Positions 35,335-47,217 of a DNA stretch of 64,000 bases are shown here, in pieces (the first letter of the stretch is position 1; each line of letters begins with the position of its first letter). The notes beneath the pieces were generated by a model. The model ran no database searches. It was not told the DNA's origin and saw nothing but the letters and a program-made list of their open reading frames with translations. The DNA is taken from the NCBI GenBank assembly GCA_032622095.1, contig CP136061.1, positions 64,793,127 to 64,857,126 of the forward strand, read 5' to 3'. The position numbers and the translations under genes were made by a program. The stretch is from Siphonodentalium dalli. Lineage: Eukaryota > Mollusca > Scaphopoda > Gadilida > Siphonodentaliidae.

Positions 35335-35606
35335 TTACCACGCAGGCCGTGTTTCCATTTGCAATGCATCTTCATAGGATGGAGGAGCACCGGAAATTGA
35401 AGAAATGATGACCTGATCAGGTTCGTAAGATGGAGGAGCACTTGGAACGGATGGAGTCGTGACCGTACCAGGTTCGTAAGATGGAGGAGCGCTTGGAGCA
35501 GATGGAGTCATGACCAGATCAGGTTCATAGGATGGAGGAGCATAGGGACTCTGGCGAATGGTGACTGGAACAGGCTCGTGGTTGACATTTAACATAACTG
35601 GGCCAT
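35335..35606 (-). CDS. Terminal exon: cytoplasmic tail with four PPSY (PPxY) repeats
   Basis: The 272-bp exon runs from acceptor ttattccag to a TAA. It encodes 90 residues with the split asparagine. APPSYEP occurs three times and APPSYED once, separated by similar 16-19 residue spacers with TPS and PSAP, so the tail arose by internal duplication; the repeat is visible in the DNA between about 35380 and 35550. PPSY fits the PPxY ligand of WW domains and each motif tyrosine could be phosphorylated (known class behaviour). The PSAP tetrapeptide occurs twice (TPSAPSAP, PSVPSAP) and resembles the P(T/S)AP late-domain ligand of TSG101, so endocytic or ESCRT sorting is plausible but inferred. The protein ends METRPAW. 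Confidence 0.78.
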
Positions 35607-35619
35607 CTGGAATAAAGGA

Positions 35620-36370
35620 GAATCAATTACACTAATTGAACAGTTTCTGCCCTGGCGCAGATCTGAATTATTCTGCATTACAGACCAAAACTAGAGCTGG
35701 CCCTGTCCCAGATAGGACTAAGGTATACCCCCCCCCCCCATGTTATTCCAATGATGTAGACATAACAATATATTGGAACTGGTCAATAGTGTCACTGGAA
35801 AAAATAATACTTACCTGCAGCTACTCACCTGTGCAAGCTTATATTCAAAGTAAAAAAAGTTAAATAACTGGATGAATATAAGTCCGACCGAACTCCAAAT
35901 TGCAAATGCACAGGTTCACATGATGAATGGCCCAAGCAGCAAATTTGATTCAAATTGAACATGAAAATTCTGAGAAAACGTCAGGGGGGGGAGGGGGGGG
36001 GGGGGGGGGGGAACTAAAATCTGGAGAATTTTAAGTCGAAAGTTACTCAGTCAAAAATGTTTGGATCAAACTCCAAATTATCATCACCACCAAATTCACC
36101 CTCTGGGGACCTCATTCTGCTTAGGCCACAACTGTTATCTATAGGAGACCTAGGATCAGATTGAAGTTCTTCAGTTGAAATTAGTGACATTCACCCATTA
36201 GTCACATCGAATATAATAGATAATCCACATTTCAGTTATACTTTAAACATGCACGGGTATAAACCGTAAGGCAACCAGATTGTGTGGTTAAAATGCATGT
36301 AATCATCAACTATTATGAAACGGTATCTTCCAGAACAATTGGGGCTGCAGCAAGTTTATACTGGTGTATG
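35620..36370. other. Intron 3 start: unassigned, with G-run and family F fragment
   Basis: A C-run lies near 35730 and a G-rich run at 35984-36011. 36094-36126 holds caccctctggggacctcatt, a single arm of family F. Confidence 0.5.
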
Positions 36371-36371
36371 T

Positions 36372-36750
36372 CATAGAAATAACATTTTCAATAGAAAATA
36401 CATATTCCCTATAAGATACTTACACACTGAACTACATGGTATATTCATCTTTATTCACAAGAAAGGATTCTATGAGATCCGTTTAAAATTTATAATTTTG
36501 GTACGAAATAGCTTAAGTACCTTTTTGAATCATTATTTATTTATATGACGTAGCAGGTCAAAGGTCATTTGTTCACTTGTTATGTATATAAGCAAGTGTG
36601 GACCCAGTCAAGATCTCTTTTTTATCCTCTTACAAGACTCGAGGGGGTGTGACCGAGCAGCGGGGAGGGAAAATCCCAATTTTGGGAGGGACCTTGGAGT
36701 TCAGTGTGTAAGTATCTTATAGGGAATATGTATTTTCTATTGAAAATGTT
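36372..36750. mobile_element. Inverted-repeat element with TACACACTGAACTACATGG ends, small copy
   Basis: cattttcaatagaaaataca and gatacttacacactgaacta at the left are repeated inversely at 36695-36750. The ~210-bp left interior (36412-36640) is repeated inversely at 41735-41962. Confidence 0.65.
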
Positions 36751-39700
36751 ATATTCCCTTCAAAGATACGTTACACACTGAACTACATGGTAGAATCAAC
36801 TCATAGGAGGAGGCTGCGAGGAATGAGAAACTATTGTATTGTAGTTAAGAGTAATTAATTTGAACCTGCTGAGTAGCAACAAATGGATCCAAAAGGTACC
36901 GATTTGCAAATTTGATTGATGGTACAAGGTAGAGTGGAGAAAGTGGAAGAATGAGCCCATTGGCTGAATCTCTGCACCTCCCCCCCCCCTTTTGGTTCTG
37001 AAGTCAGACAAACCTGTAATTGTGAAATCTCCCCAAGGTCATATGCAGGTACATGCATGTGCCACCTCCTCCCTGGAGTAAGCTGGTCATATGCAGAAAG
37101 CATAGACCACCCGCTCCATGGTATGTGACTGAACGAACCAAGATATCCCAACGTTTCGACACCAGAGGAAGGAAATCTATTGTTACCTGAATGGTCAATA
37201 TGGATGCAAAACGAGGAAGTGGCAACTGTAAATACGATTAGAAACATACCACCAAGTCATGTATGGTGAAGAAAACCCAGAATTAAATAGCCACCGCATC
37301 AAGATTGTAAGGTTTGCGACCTACTGGCAGTAACGGTGTCTAACTCGACCAACTGATAAAGGCGCAAAAGAAGTATTTTCGGACTGACCATCAAAATGAC
37401 AGTATGTTACTTCAGTGAATTAATACACTGGACAGAGGCCCTATTCCGTCCGACAATGCCCATGATTGGTAGTTACGTTAAGTCTGGAAACTGGTAACAA
37501 AAACCCCAGGTAACGAAGTCCATGAAGAGCGTTATAGGGCTTGGAAATTCCCAAAATGTTTTCTGGTATCGAAACAATCGAGAAGAAAAAGTTCAGAGAG
37601 TCCTGAGTTGTAACTACCTCCACAGCCTGTCAATCCAATAGTGTAAGCAGTTACACATACACTTGATTCAAAGGAATACTTTGCAGTCTGCATGTAACAT
37701 GTGAGAAAATGTGTAGAAGGAGGAGACCCATCGTGATGGAACTACTTCAAACAGTCTGAAAGAAGGAACAGGCCATGGATGATTAAGGTCCCAAAAACAA
37801 CCAGACTGTGGATAACAAGAAGATTGTGTCTGCTTGTTATTCACCGATTGTTCTTAACAGCCGAAGGGCCCGGGCCCATGAGCAGGTATTGGTTTTTAGC
37901 CCACCGCAACGACCAAAGAGAAAGCACATACTCGGTCGACATGAGGTCGAGGAGGTATGCCAGAGGTGTGAACAGAAGGCAAAATTTACCGAAAACCAGT
38001 CACGTGTGTATGGTCGGACGGTTGTCTGTCGCTCATACAGCAAGGACCCGGACCCTAGGTCCTCCCCGCGGGCAGAGACTCTCTGTCGCCAACAATGATT
38101 GTCTCATGTGCGCCGTTAGACGAATTGCTCGTCTGTTTGAGTAATGCAAGACAGCATGTCAAAAAAGGAGCACTGAGTACAATAAAGTCCGATTCCAGAG
38201 GTGCCACGACTATTTATATTGATAATCGACAATCGGTCGGCCACAACAGACTATAATCGATTAATCGTACCCAAACACCAGCAGTATTCTGTAATATGGC
38301 ATATTGGCTTGGCGCTGGGTAACTACAATTTGCTGTTGTTTGAGGAATCGGCTCAGGACATGTTTACATTAATGAAGTGCATCACAAACCACTTTTATTG
38401 ACCAATGAACAGAATGTATTCTATACCTGCACAATTATCGGCCATGTTATGGTGATAATAGAATTAGTGAGGTCATTAGAACGAACGTAAATATGAATTT
38501 CAGTGTCTGAATAGCCAAACATGCAAATCATATAAAGTAGGAATGCATAAAGAATGGCCGACGGTTTGTATTTGATAATATCGAGGTTCATTCAGCATTC
38601 ACTGCATGATACGCAATAGCCTATACAAAGAACCTCTAAGGATACTTATTCAAGCACAGTATACTCAAATGAATCGTGGAGAACATTGCTGATTAAAATG
38701 CCATAGGTTCCCTAGTTTCCAGAGAATTTCAATCAACTCCCATTGGTTCAATCAGATTCAAGGGCAAGTGCATTCAGCTCATTGAAGACAGTGACAGGCG
38801 GCATATATCAAAGATGTAGTTCCGCCTTACAAGTAGAAATATACAATTACATCGCCATAATTTCATAGCGGCAGGGCCGCCAATTTGTAGAATTAACAAC
38901 AACAACAGGAAGAGTAACCATGGCGCATCATCAAATGAACTGCAGACTGTTTGCAACATAGGTTAGTAGTACCCCTGTTGACGGAATCGCGTTGATATGC
39001 GATCACAGGTTGTTAACCCATCGGTTGTAGAATAAACTGTGTAAAACAACACGGTATTCAATAATACTGGACATGTCCCGATGTCAAATTACATAATGCA
39101 TATTAATCGACGATGGTAATCGATGATCGGCTTTATCAACGGATCATCGATTATACGACTAATCGTGGCACCCCCACAAAGGACTCCATCAAGCAGGGCA
39201 TCAACGGGTGTTGTTGGCATGAAGCAAGGCTCAAAGTTCTGAAATGCACCTGTTCACATGGAATAGGTTATTACCCACTGTACCGCCACCCTAGAAGATT
39301 GCGTGAGTTCAATTGTCTATATCGTAACCTGATAAGCTAACCCAAACTGTAAAGCCATGATATTGAGCGAGAATAGATCTAATCCTGGTACTACAGGTAA
39401 AAAACCCATTGGGATTGTCCTAAGACTGTAGAGTCAAAAGCTGATGAATGTTCTACGCCCAGAGAAAGTGAGTCACAACTTGGTTCGTAGAAAAAAACAG
39501 CATATAACTGCAGAAAGCCAGATTGACACTCGCAAGAAATCCAAGGCTTGGTGTTTCGCCCCATGGAACCGTAGTAAGGGCGAAAGATGATCGGTGTAAA
39601 TTTATCACCAGAAAAATCGAATGGTCACCCATAAACAAAGGACAATGCTAATCAGTGACAAGTGGAAAGGTAATAAGTTTGAGCCCTGGTAAAACCTCAT

Positions 39701-41968
39701 GGTTGTAGAACAAATGGAGTGTTTGTTAAAAGTCTCTGCCCCGGCCGATGACTGTGCCATGTACACTGTTATGGACAGCACACGAGATTATCCGGCAGCA
39801 GCCGGCGCGCTGTCTGGTGTCCCAATGCTCGGTCTCCCCTCGAACCTCCCAGGACCCAAATCGGAGGCGAGAAACTGCGTCTGCCACACCTCGATGCCTT
39901 GCAATTAACTCTAGCTCTTTTTTAGAGCCACAAGAAAAAACAGCAAGATCTCTCCGAAAACCAAAGTGAGAATCAGGATTCGCATTGGATGGCAAGTAGC
40001 CCTGGTAATAAGAATTGTAATCTAAATGTGGGATCGGCAGATCCAAACCATGGATTTTGTTATCTCTTTAAAGTTAAAACAAAAAACTGAATAAACGGGG
40101 CTGCGTAAAGCCTGGGAAGAGACATCGAGGTATGATTAATGTTCAGACTGTTTCCCCCCCCTAACTGGAGCCAGCTTAAACCTTGACGTGAAGCTGAATC
40201 ATACCGTGCAGCCAGTAGGGCGGTGGCGACATACTTGGTCACGACACAAATCCAGATACCTCACCAACATGATGACACCACACTTAATGTTTCTAAATGA
40301 ACACAATCCGCATTGAACTACATGTTGAATGGGCAGATCAGTCAAATATACATAGATTAGAATGAATTGCCACAGCCCCAGTGGCTACACTGGCTACAAC
40401 TCACCTCCCGTCAAAGAGCAAGCCTTTTACGGCCATGCAGAGTCCCGGGAAATGGTCTTAACAGCAATTCCACCCGAGGGTAGACGCCAGGGAGCAACTT
40501 ACTTTTGAAATTTTGATTAGCCAAGAAAGAGCCTCACATTGACAAGATGAACGTATTTTGTTCTCAATCTCAAAGTCACATAAAAGTCAAACTAAAATGC
40601 ATGGCTATTATCCAAGTTTGGATGGCAAATTGTGACGTGATGCGATACCAGTTAAGTTGCTCCCTAGGGGGCTGACAGATCGTGGTACGTCCCACCTGCT
40701 TGTGAAAGGGAGATGGGAGGACGAAAATCTGAGGTAGGATCCAGCAGCGGCGGGCGAGCATGGTCGGATCCGTGCATAGTGGAACCCACCCTCGGAACAG
40801 TATGGCGCCTTGCCACAGTGACATTGGTGAAGTATGCGGCGGGGGCCCCTCAAGGTCTGCATGGAACGAGGAATTTGATTAGCCTGAACCTGCTTGACAA
40901 TGGGGTGACTGAAACCGAGGCCATACGAGGAAGAAAATTGCTTGTTTTATGACCAGTTATAAGGATCAGGAAAGTGACCTAAAAATATTCCAGGAAATTA
41001 GGTGACTGTTGTGTCACATTATTACGTGTGAAATTGTGTCAGTGATCTGACAAAAAAGTTATTTTGTTGGCAAACAATCTCAATGTGTATTGTATTGTAA
41101 ACGAATTCATAGTGAACTATGAGCCAAGCAAAACCACACAAGTAATTCCTAGATAAACGAAACAAGGACCCAAACCTGATCCCTAATTTTGCTACATATG
41201 TCAACATGAAACAGATTTATGAGTGACAATTTCACAATTCGACGTAAACAAAACGAATGTCATTCACGTTGGCAATTTCAACATAAACAAAGTTATAAAA
41301 GCAATGTTGGCTCACTGGTTGAATGTTCTAATACTTACATTCTAAAACCACAAGAACAGAGATAACATAGCAACTGTGTTGTATAGGCATTCCCAAAGAG
41401 AGTTCAACACGTGAACGGCTGCATATAAACAGACGAATTCAAATTCGAATTCAATTCGGAATTCTAAACCACGTTTCCGAAACCGGAAGTTGGGGAATTA
41501 CCCACAATTTGCAATAAATAAAATAGTTTTATTTTTTATTTATTGCGTAAAATAAAACAAGTGAAATTGAATGAAATTGTCACTCTGATATTATTTAATA
41601 ATTATTATTGTGTCGTTTCCCAAAAATGAAACGATGTCACAACAAATTAAACAAATTGGAACGGAATTGTTAAATGAAGCCGACAATAATATGTGGGTTT
41701 CAATTTTCTCATAGCGTGTACTTCCCTTTCGAGTCACAAGAAAAAAAGAGATCTTGACTGGGTCCACACTTGCTTATATACATAACAAGTGAACAAATGA
41801 CCTTTGACCTGCTACGTCATATAAATAAATAATGATTCAAAAAGGTACTTAAGCTATTTCGTACCAAAATTATAAATTTTAAACGGATCTCATAGAATCC
41901 TTTCTTGTGAATAAAGATGAATATACCATGTAGTTCAGTGTGTAACGTATCTTTGAAGGGAATATGAA
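36750..41968. mobile_element. Large element D, bounded by ATATTCCCTTCAAAGATACG
   Basis: attcccttcaaagatacgtt and cacactgaactacatggta start at ~36750, and the exact inverse ends at ~41968. The right end also carries the ~230-bp arm shared with 36409-36640. The ~5.2-kb interior has many 60-120 codon ORFs (e.g. 37779-38144 plus, 39726-40046 minus) but no transposase motif I can name. It includes a hAT-like internal element. It is GC-richer than its surroundings at 37.7-40.9 kb. Entirely within the last intron of the PPxY gene. Confidence 0.6.
38196..39174. mobile_element. Possible hAT-like element nested in D
   Basis: ggtgccacgactatttatat near 38199 and gactaatcgtggcaccccca near 39155 are imperfect inverted ends with aatcgatgatcg-type words inside. 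I could not find a clean 8-bp target duplication. Confidence 0.4.
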
Positions 41969-42129
41969 AATTGCAGATAGTCAGCAGTTAGCTACAGTGT
42001 ATCTGCAGTCAAGGAATATAAACAAGGTTTCTTTACAGCATTTGATCGCAGTGCCGAAGTCATGGAAGCGTTAACTGCGATGCAATTATGGTGTGATCCC
42101 AGTTATAAATGCATAACAACCCCAGTTAC

Positions 42130-42383
42130 CAAGCCTTGAAATAGGGTGTCTGTCATTTGCAGAATGAGGTCCCCAGAGGGTGAATTTAGTGATGCTACCC
42201 CGCATAGCGGGCTAGCATCACCAAATTCACCCTCTGGGGACCTCATTCTGCTTACACCTCAGCAGAATGAGGTTCCCAGAGGGTGAATTTGGTGATGCTT
42301 GCCTGCTATGCAGGGTAGCATCACTAAATTCACCCTCTGGGGACCTCATTCTGCAAATGACAGACACCCTATTTCAAGGCTTG
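42130..42383. mobile_element. Complete foldback element, family F, with 8-bp target duplication
   Basis: The 254-bp palindrome starts CAAGCCTTGAAATAGGGTGT and ends with its complement, flanked by the direct repeat CCAGTTAC at 42122-42129 and 42384-42391. Arms include gaggtccccagagggtgaat twice in each orientation. The 8-bp duplication suggests hAT-type mobilisation. Other copies: 21085-21160, 21358-21475, 36094-36126, and in the 53.0-53.95 kb and 56.5-57.4 kb repeats. Confidence 0.92.
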
Positions 42384-42693
42384 CCAGTTACCAATTCATA
42401 TAATGAATAGGATGAATCTGAATCGGGTCAATGCAATCTTAATTCCATGCGTGTTTGTATATAAAAGGTATCACAATTATTTCGTACTGATTAAAGGTTT
42501 CCCAGGCAGATGGAATGTGAATAAAAGGTTAAGGCTCAATAAAAAAACAAAACTGAATCTCATCTAGGACTGCAGTTCACTCCTTTAAAGAAGTTTATAA
42601 AATATTGTCCTGCAAAAATAAATTTTAATCATAGTTTCCATAAATATATTTCGATTTTTTTATTGAAACAATAATTAACTTCTTGAGATAATA

Positions 42694-43978
42694 CCGTACT
42701 GACCCGGTTCAAAGCCCATGCCCGTGTTTAAGCCCACCCATATATTTTGGCCAAATTCCATGCACAGGGGTATATTCGTGTTTAAGCCCACCCCAAATTT
42801 TGTTCAATTTCAGCAGTGGTAAGTAAGTATTTGTTAATGATACTCCCCAAATAAATAATTCCAAGAAGTATATTCACAAACGATTGGTGACGGCGAGAAT
42901 GCCACGAAAAATGGAAAGTTATAATTCGTAGGTAAGTGATAATATTAAATGAAATAAAATAAAGTGAATCTTAAATTCACATTTCTTTATTCAATTATAC
43001 TTCCCTGGGGAAACCAAACGTTTAACAGACATAAAATACAATAGAACCCACTTGCTAACAGCGTGCAATACTTTTAAGTTTAATCAAAGCGCACCTGTTC
43101 CAACTACAGTACCGGTACTGTAAAAACATATTTTTCGTGTTCAGTGACAACGTAGACCTATGTGTTCCTACATGTGGCCAAACACAAAGAACTGGCCTCT
43201 TGGTTATGTAAACACACAGTGGGTATCATAATGGAGCAGAAGGGGGAACTTGTCAATCAACAAAAATGTCTTCCAAACTGCGTCAACTTTATTCACTCGA
43301 AACCAAAATATTCAAACACGTGCTTTTGTATACGTTTTTTATACGTTTTAGCATTCGGCAAACCTCGTCAGATTCCGTCACCGTTTGCCCCCAGAGGTCA
43401 CAGGTCGAGGAGTTCAGAATGCCGTTTTAGTAGAAATACAACTGCCTTGTCAGTGCTGTTAAATAATTACACTCACTGGCTTTTGTTAAACATGCAATTA
43501 GTCGCCATGTATGTAGACAATGGATGACGAATAAAGCGCCGGGCTTATTGTTTTCCTAATCAGTCCTAATCGGATTAAATCGGAACATTGATATAAACTA
43601 TAGTCAGACTATAGATAACCCACATTGCCACTTACATAATAACCAGGGCATTCCTGACTCCAAGCATACACTTTGGGAACAAGACGGCTGTCAGTCAAGA
43701 CTACATGTACTTACATAATAGTGTCATTTTAACATGGGAATGTTGTCCAATAAAACTACAAGACTTAAAGTGTTATTATAATATTTTAATATTCACATTT
43801 AATTGAAAAAATTCCCAAATAATCGGCGTCAGATCGGCTTTCATTAGTTTTACTGTCCCGATTTCTTAGGATTTTTGGTTTGCATTTTTGCAAAGGCCAT
43901 ATCCGAGTTTAAGCCCACTTGGATTTTTGAGCTCAAATAAAACAAAGGCCCCCTGGGCCTAAACGCGGGTCAGTACGG
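42694..43978. mobile_element. TA-flanked inverted-repeat element E (about 1.3 kb)
   Basis: Ends CCGTACTGACCCGnGTT and gggtcagtacgg are inverted and flanked by TA (42692-42693, 43979-43980). Subterminal gtttaagcccac occurs on both sides in inverse orientation (42728, 42780, 43910). The interior includes a 121-codon plus ORF (43162-43527) with no recognisable domain, so nonautonomous. Confidence 0.75.
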
Positions 43979-43984
43979 TATATA

Positions 43985-44675
43985 TACCTAGTCAGATTTA
44001 TAGATTGGAAAAAAATGCATACTAGTATATCAATAGTACAACAAAATAACAGTTACTAACTATAAAGATCAAACATCTACCTATTTAGTTAGGATAAGAG
44101 CAACTGTACACTGTGACATTATTGTGTTTTTGTTATATTCATTATATATTACATTATGAGAAATTGTAACAAAAATAAATAAAAATTATAAAACAAAAAA
44201 CAAAAAAAGGTTACACATGTGGGGTTTCGAGACCATGTGTCCAGGCCTGAGAAATGTGAAATTGACTTTACATGTTCTTAGAAGAACTGATTAAAGATGC
44301 TCTATCTCTTCTCGGCACAACCCCCAACAACAACGATCAAGGCAGATTTATAAATGTATGAACATATCCTTAGATGACTATATGATTTAGTCTGGACTTA
44401 AAAACAATGAAGTAAAGCTCAGACCATACTATACAAGAGATTCAATGAGAGTGGGGTCGCTCACCAGACTGTAAAGACGGAGAAGACTGGGACTACAATA
44501 GCCAGTACATTGTTATAGCCTAATTAGTTTTTTTTCATTTTAATTAAAAATGTTATTTTCATAAAAAGAAAAAAAAATTGAGCAAGGAATAAAATAAAAA
44601 AAACAATTCCCATCTAAAAATGTTTTTTTTTAATTAAATCTAAAAAATAAATTTAAATTTTTTTAAAGATACTGA
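43985..44675. other. Low-complexity AT-rich intron DNA
   Basis: Long A/T tracts at 44170-44210 and 44525-44660. 44410-44515 contains ggtcgctcaccagactgtaaa, matching 52231-52300. Confidence 0.5.
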
Positions 44676-44679
44676 TCCT

Positions 44680-44997
44680 GGCTCTGCCCTATTTTAACAA
44701 ATTGAACCCCCAAGGACCCTCCATACCAAATATAAACTAAATAGGCCCAACGGTTCTTGAGATGAAGCTGTTTTAAGAGTTATGGCCCTGGCTTCGGAAC
44801 TATTTGACTTGGTGACCTCATTTTAACAAATTTGAATATGAGTCACCCAGGGAATATCCACACCAAATATGAACCCATTCGGTCTTATGGGTCTGGAGAA
44901 GAAGATGGTCAAAGAATCGGATGGACGGACAGATGGACAGGCGACGGACGAGGAGTGATGACTATAGCTCCACCAGAGACTTTGTCTCAGGTTTGAA
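44680..44997 (+). repeat. SINE-like dispersed repeat S, copy 1
   Basis: agttatggccctggcttcg, then caaatttgaatatgagtcac, ggacggacagatggacaggc and gatgactatagctccacc, ending tctcaggt. Further copies lie at ~54405-54800 and ~57842-58237, and partial ones at ~53140-53420 and ~56577-56857. Confidence 0.7.
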
Positions 44998-45055
44998 AAT
45001 TAGGTGAGGACGGTCCTGAGGCTCTCAATCACTTGAATATCCTATGAATGGTTAA

Positions 45056-45577
45056 CCCTTTCAGTGCTAAGTCCGATTTTTGTATCAACCCATATACCCT
45101 GTACCAATGCATTCTCTTATATATGCGAGTCGACCATAGGTCGGCTCGCATATATAAGAGAATGCATTGGCCTAACAATTATTCATCATTTCTTATTATT
45201 TTTTACAATTTTAATAATTTTTTCTTATATTTTTTAACTCTTTTTGAAAGTCGATATTTGGCCATTACAACCTTAGTTGGTTGCGAAATGAACCTGTTAA
45301 ATTTGTGAATACTTGTTTATTTTCAGTGCCAGACTTATTTTGTAGGTTTAGTGCCAGGGAATCTTACGTTTTTCATGGGCATCAAAATTATTACTATGAA
45401 CACTTGGTGATAGTTTTGAGTTATAACATGCCCCTAAGGTTTTATCCAGTTTGTTTTTAAATTCGCTATAGCATGCATACCCAAAAATAATTCAACCCAA
45501 AAAAAATTCTAAAAACAGGGCCGATTTTACAGACCGTAAATTAGGGCCGATGAGATCGGCCCCTGGCACTGAAAGGC
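45056..45577. mobile_element. Composite P+M MITE, copy b
   Basis: Family P ends (ccctttcagtgctaagtccg left, cggcccctggcactgaaagg right) flanked by TTAA (45052-45055, 45578-45581). Family M hairpin at ~45094-45178 sits at the same internal place as in 30685-30920. Copy b has ~290 bp more in the right half. It lies 40 bp from the membrane-segment exon. Confidence 0.82.
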
Positions 45578-45619
45578 TTAAACAATAAAATGAAGGATAG
45601 ATATTAAATGAGGCCTTAC

Positions 45620-45778
45620 TATCGCTGAAGCTGAGTGGTTCTTTACGACATCTACCCATGCACTTGGTCTTGGTGCAGAGGACACAGCATATGCATGCTA
45701 CAGCTAACGATGCGCCTAATGTGCCAACAACTGCAGCTATAGGAAAAATTGTTGATGGCGATTCAAGGTATCCTTCAA
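45620..45778 (-). CDS. Exon: juxtamembrane stalk, transmembrane helix and stop-transfer
   Basis: The 159-bp exon (53 codons, phase 1 to 1) encodes a short stalk (EGYLESPS), then about 23 hydrophobic residues beginning TIFPIAAVVG and ending CICCVLC, then a basic stretch (KTK, GRCRK). The hydrophobic stretch followed by positive charges predicts a single-pass helix with its C-terminus in the cytosol. Four cysteines at the inner membrane face are candidates for palmitoylation, an inference from position only. Acceptor ttattccacag, donor GATA|GTAAGG. The codon split with the last exon gives asparagine, reading SFSDNGPVML across the junction. Confidence 0.75.
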
Positions 45779-45799
45779 CTGTGGAATAACATGAATGAA

Positions 45800-47210
45800 G
45801 AGCATATTTCGAATAAAACGAGAGATAACCATCCTATGCTGCGGTTGAGTTGTTGAATAAGGAAATGTTTGAGTATAACCCACGAACCAAATTTGGTCAA
45901 TATCAGATGCTGGACTGTTGGAGTTATCAAGTTTATGTCACAAAATGGACACACAGAAATAATCCATATAATTTGCCAATGGCAAAAAATATTTTCATTT
46001 GGCAAAAAAATACTTTATTTGGCAAATATTTTGGCAAGTGAGTTTTTAATTATGGGATGTGAACTATCTAGTTATAAAACATCATCGAACGTGGGGTCTG
46101 TAATATAAAAATTTTGAGGGATCGGAAGGGGCTAGGATTAATAAATGTAAATTAGAGGTGTGACTGTCCCAATAGGACAATGTTTTTAAAACACGAAGAT
46201 GTTTCACATGTCAGTAAACATTAAAGTCATTAGCTTCACTCCCGGTGGGTATATATTTCATGTCAGACAGAACTGTATCCGATATACCATAAGAAAGGTC
46301 ATAAAAAACTAGAAATAAAACCCCAAGGTTGCATATTATTGATGCGGTATTCGCCCCGTATTAAATTGTTGAAAACTGCGGTCAGAGTAAGAAATCTTCT
46401 CAGATACAACCACATTTTCGGCGCGAATCATCGCGTGGAGGTCATGGAATTATATTCGGAAGAAATCGGAACCGCCCGAAAAACGACGATCGGCTGGCAC
46501 ACACGGTTAAGAGAACAGCCAAAACAATAGCCGACATGTCGATAACCGAAAGTAGATTCAACAAAACACAAACTAGATAATGTGATTATGTCTTGATTTT
46601 TGCATCGATATCTCATGTTTTCTAATTGAAATGTCGAGAATTAATTGGCAACTAACAAAGTGTACACACTGTGTATATGTTATATATGGATTGTTTGCAA
46701 ATTTAGGCGTGAATGGGTATTCGTGCACAGCATGCAAAATACGATTGGCACACCTCCGAACCGATCAGCTGATCCAGGTCGTCATGCTTCTCATCGATTG
46801 AAAATAAACAAATCGGGGAATTCCTGCCCTTCTTATCAAACGTCAACACATTTGGTCGAATTTAAGATGAAGTTATCTGCAATGGCATTATTGACTTATG
46901 TAAATGGAAATTATTAGCAATATTTCAAACGCAGAGAGTGCATGAACCACCGATCGATCTATAAATTATAATAGCCCAATCGGGCTGAACTAGATCGATT
47001 GGTCTTCCTGGCATAGTGGTTGCTGCTGTAAGAGAGGGAACTCTAAATTTCTTAAATATTAAAATTTTGTTTGTTTTCAGATTTGTACAAGTTTATAATG
47101 AATATTACTAGTAAAAAAATATACCATTGTCTTTCATTAGTTTCAAAATAAATGAGAATTTTTTTTAATTGGTAGAAACAGCTGGTCGAAAGAACAATTT
47201 AGAATTAACT
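45800..47210. other. Intron 2: mostly unassigned
   Basis: 45960-46050 has repeated atttggcaaaaaa words similar to 55075-55110 and 58512-58547. A small hairpin (gatcgatctataaatt ... ctagatcgattgg) lies at 46953-47002. No exon found. Confidence 0.4.
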
Positions 47211-47217
47211 TACGATC

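Noticed and set aside
37779-38144. 121-codon plus ORF as a transposase of element D
   Set aside because: No DDE triad, zinc finger or other motif; overlapping ORFs on both strands reflect GC-richer composition.
43162-43527. 121-codon plus ORF as the gene of element E
   Set aside because: No recognisable domain and no coding signature; element E looks nonautonomous.
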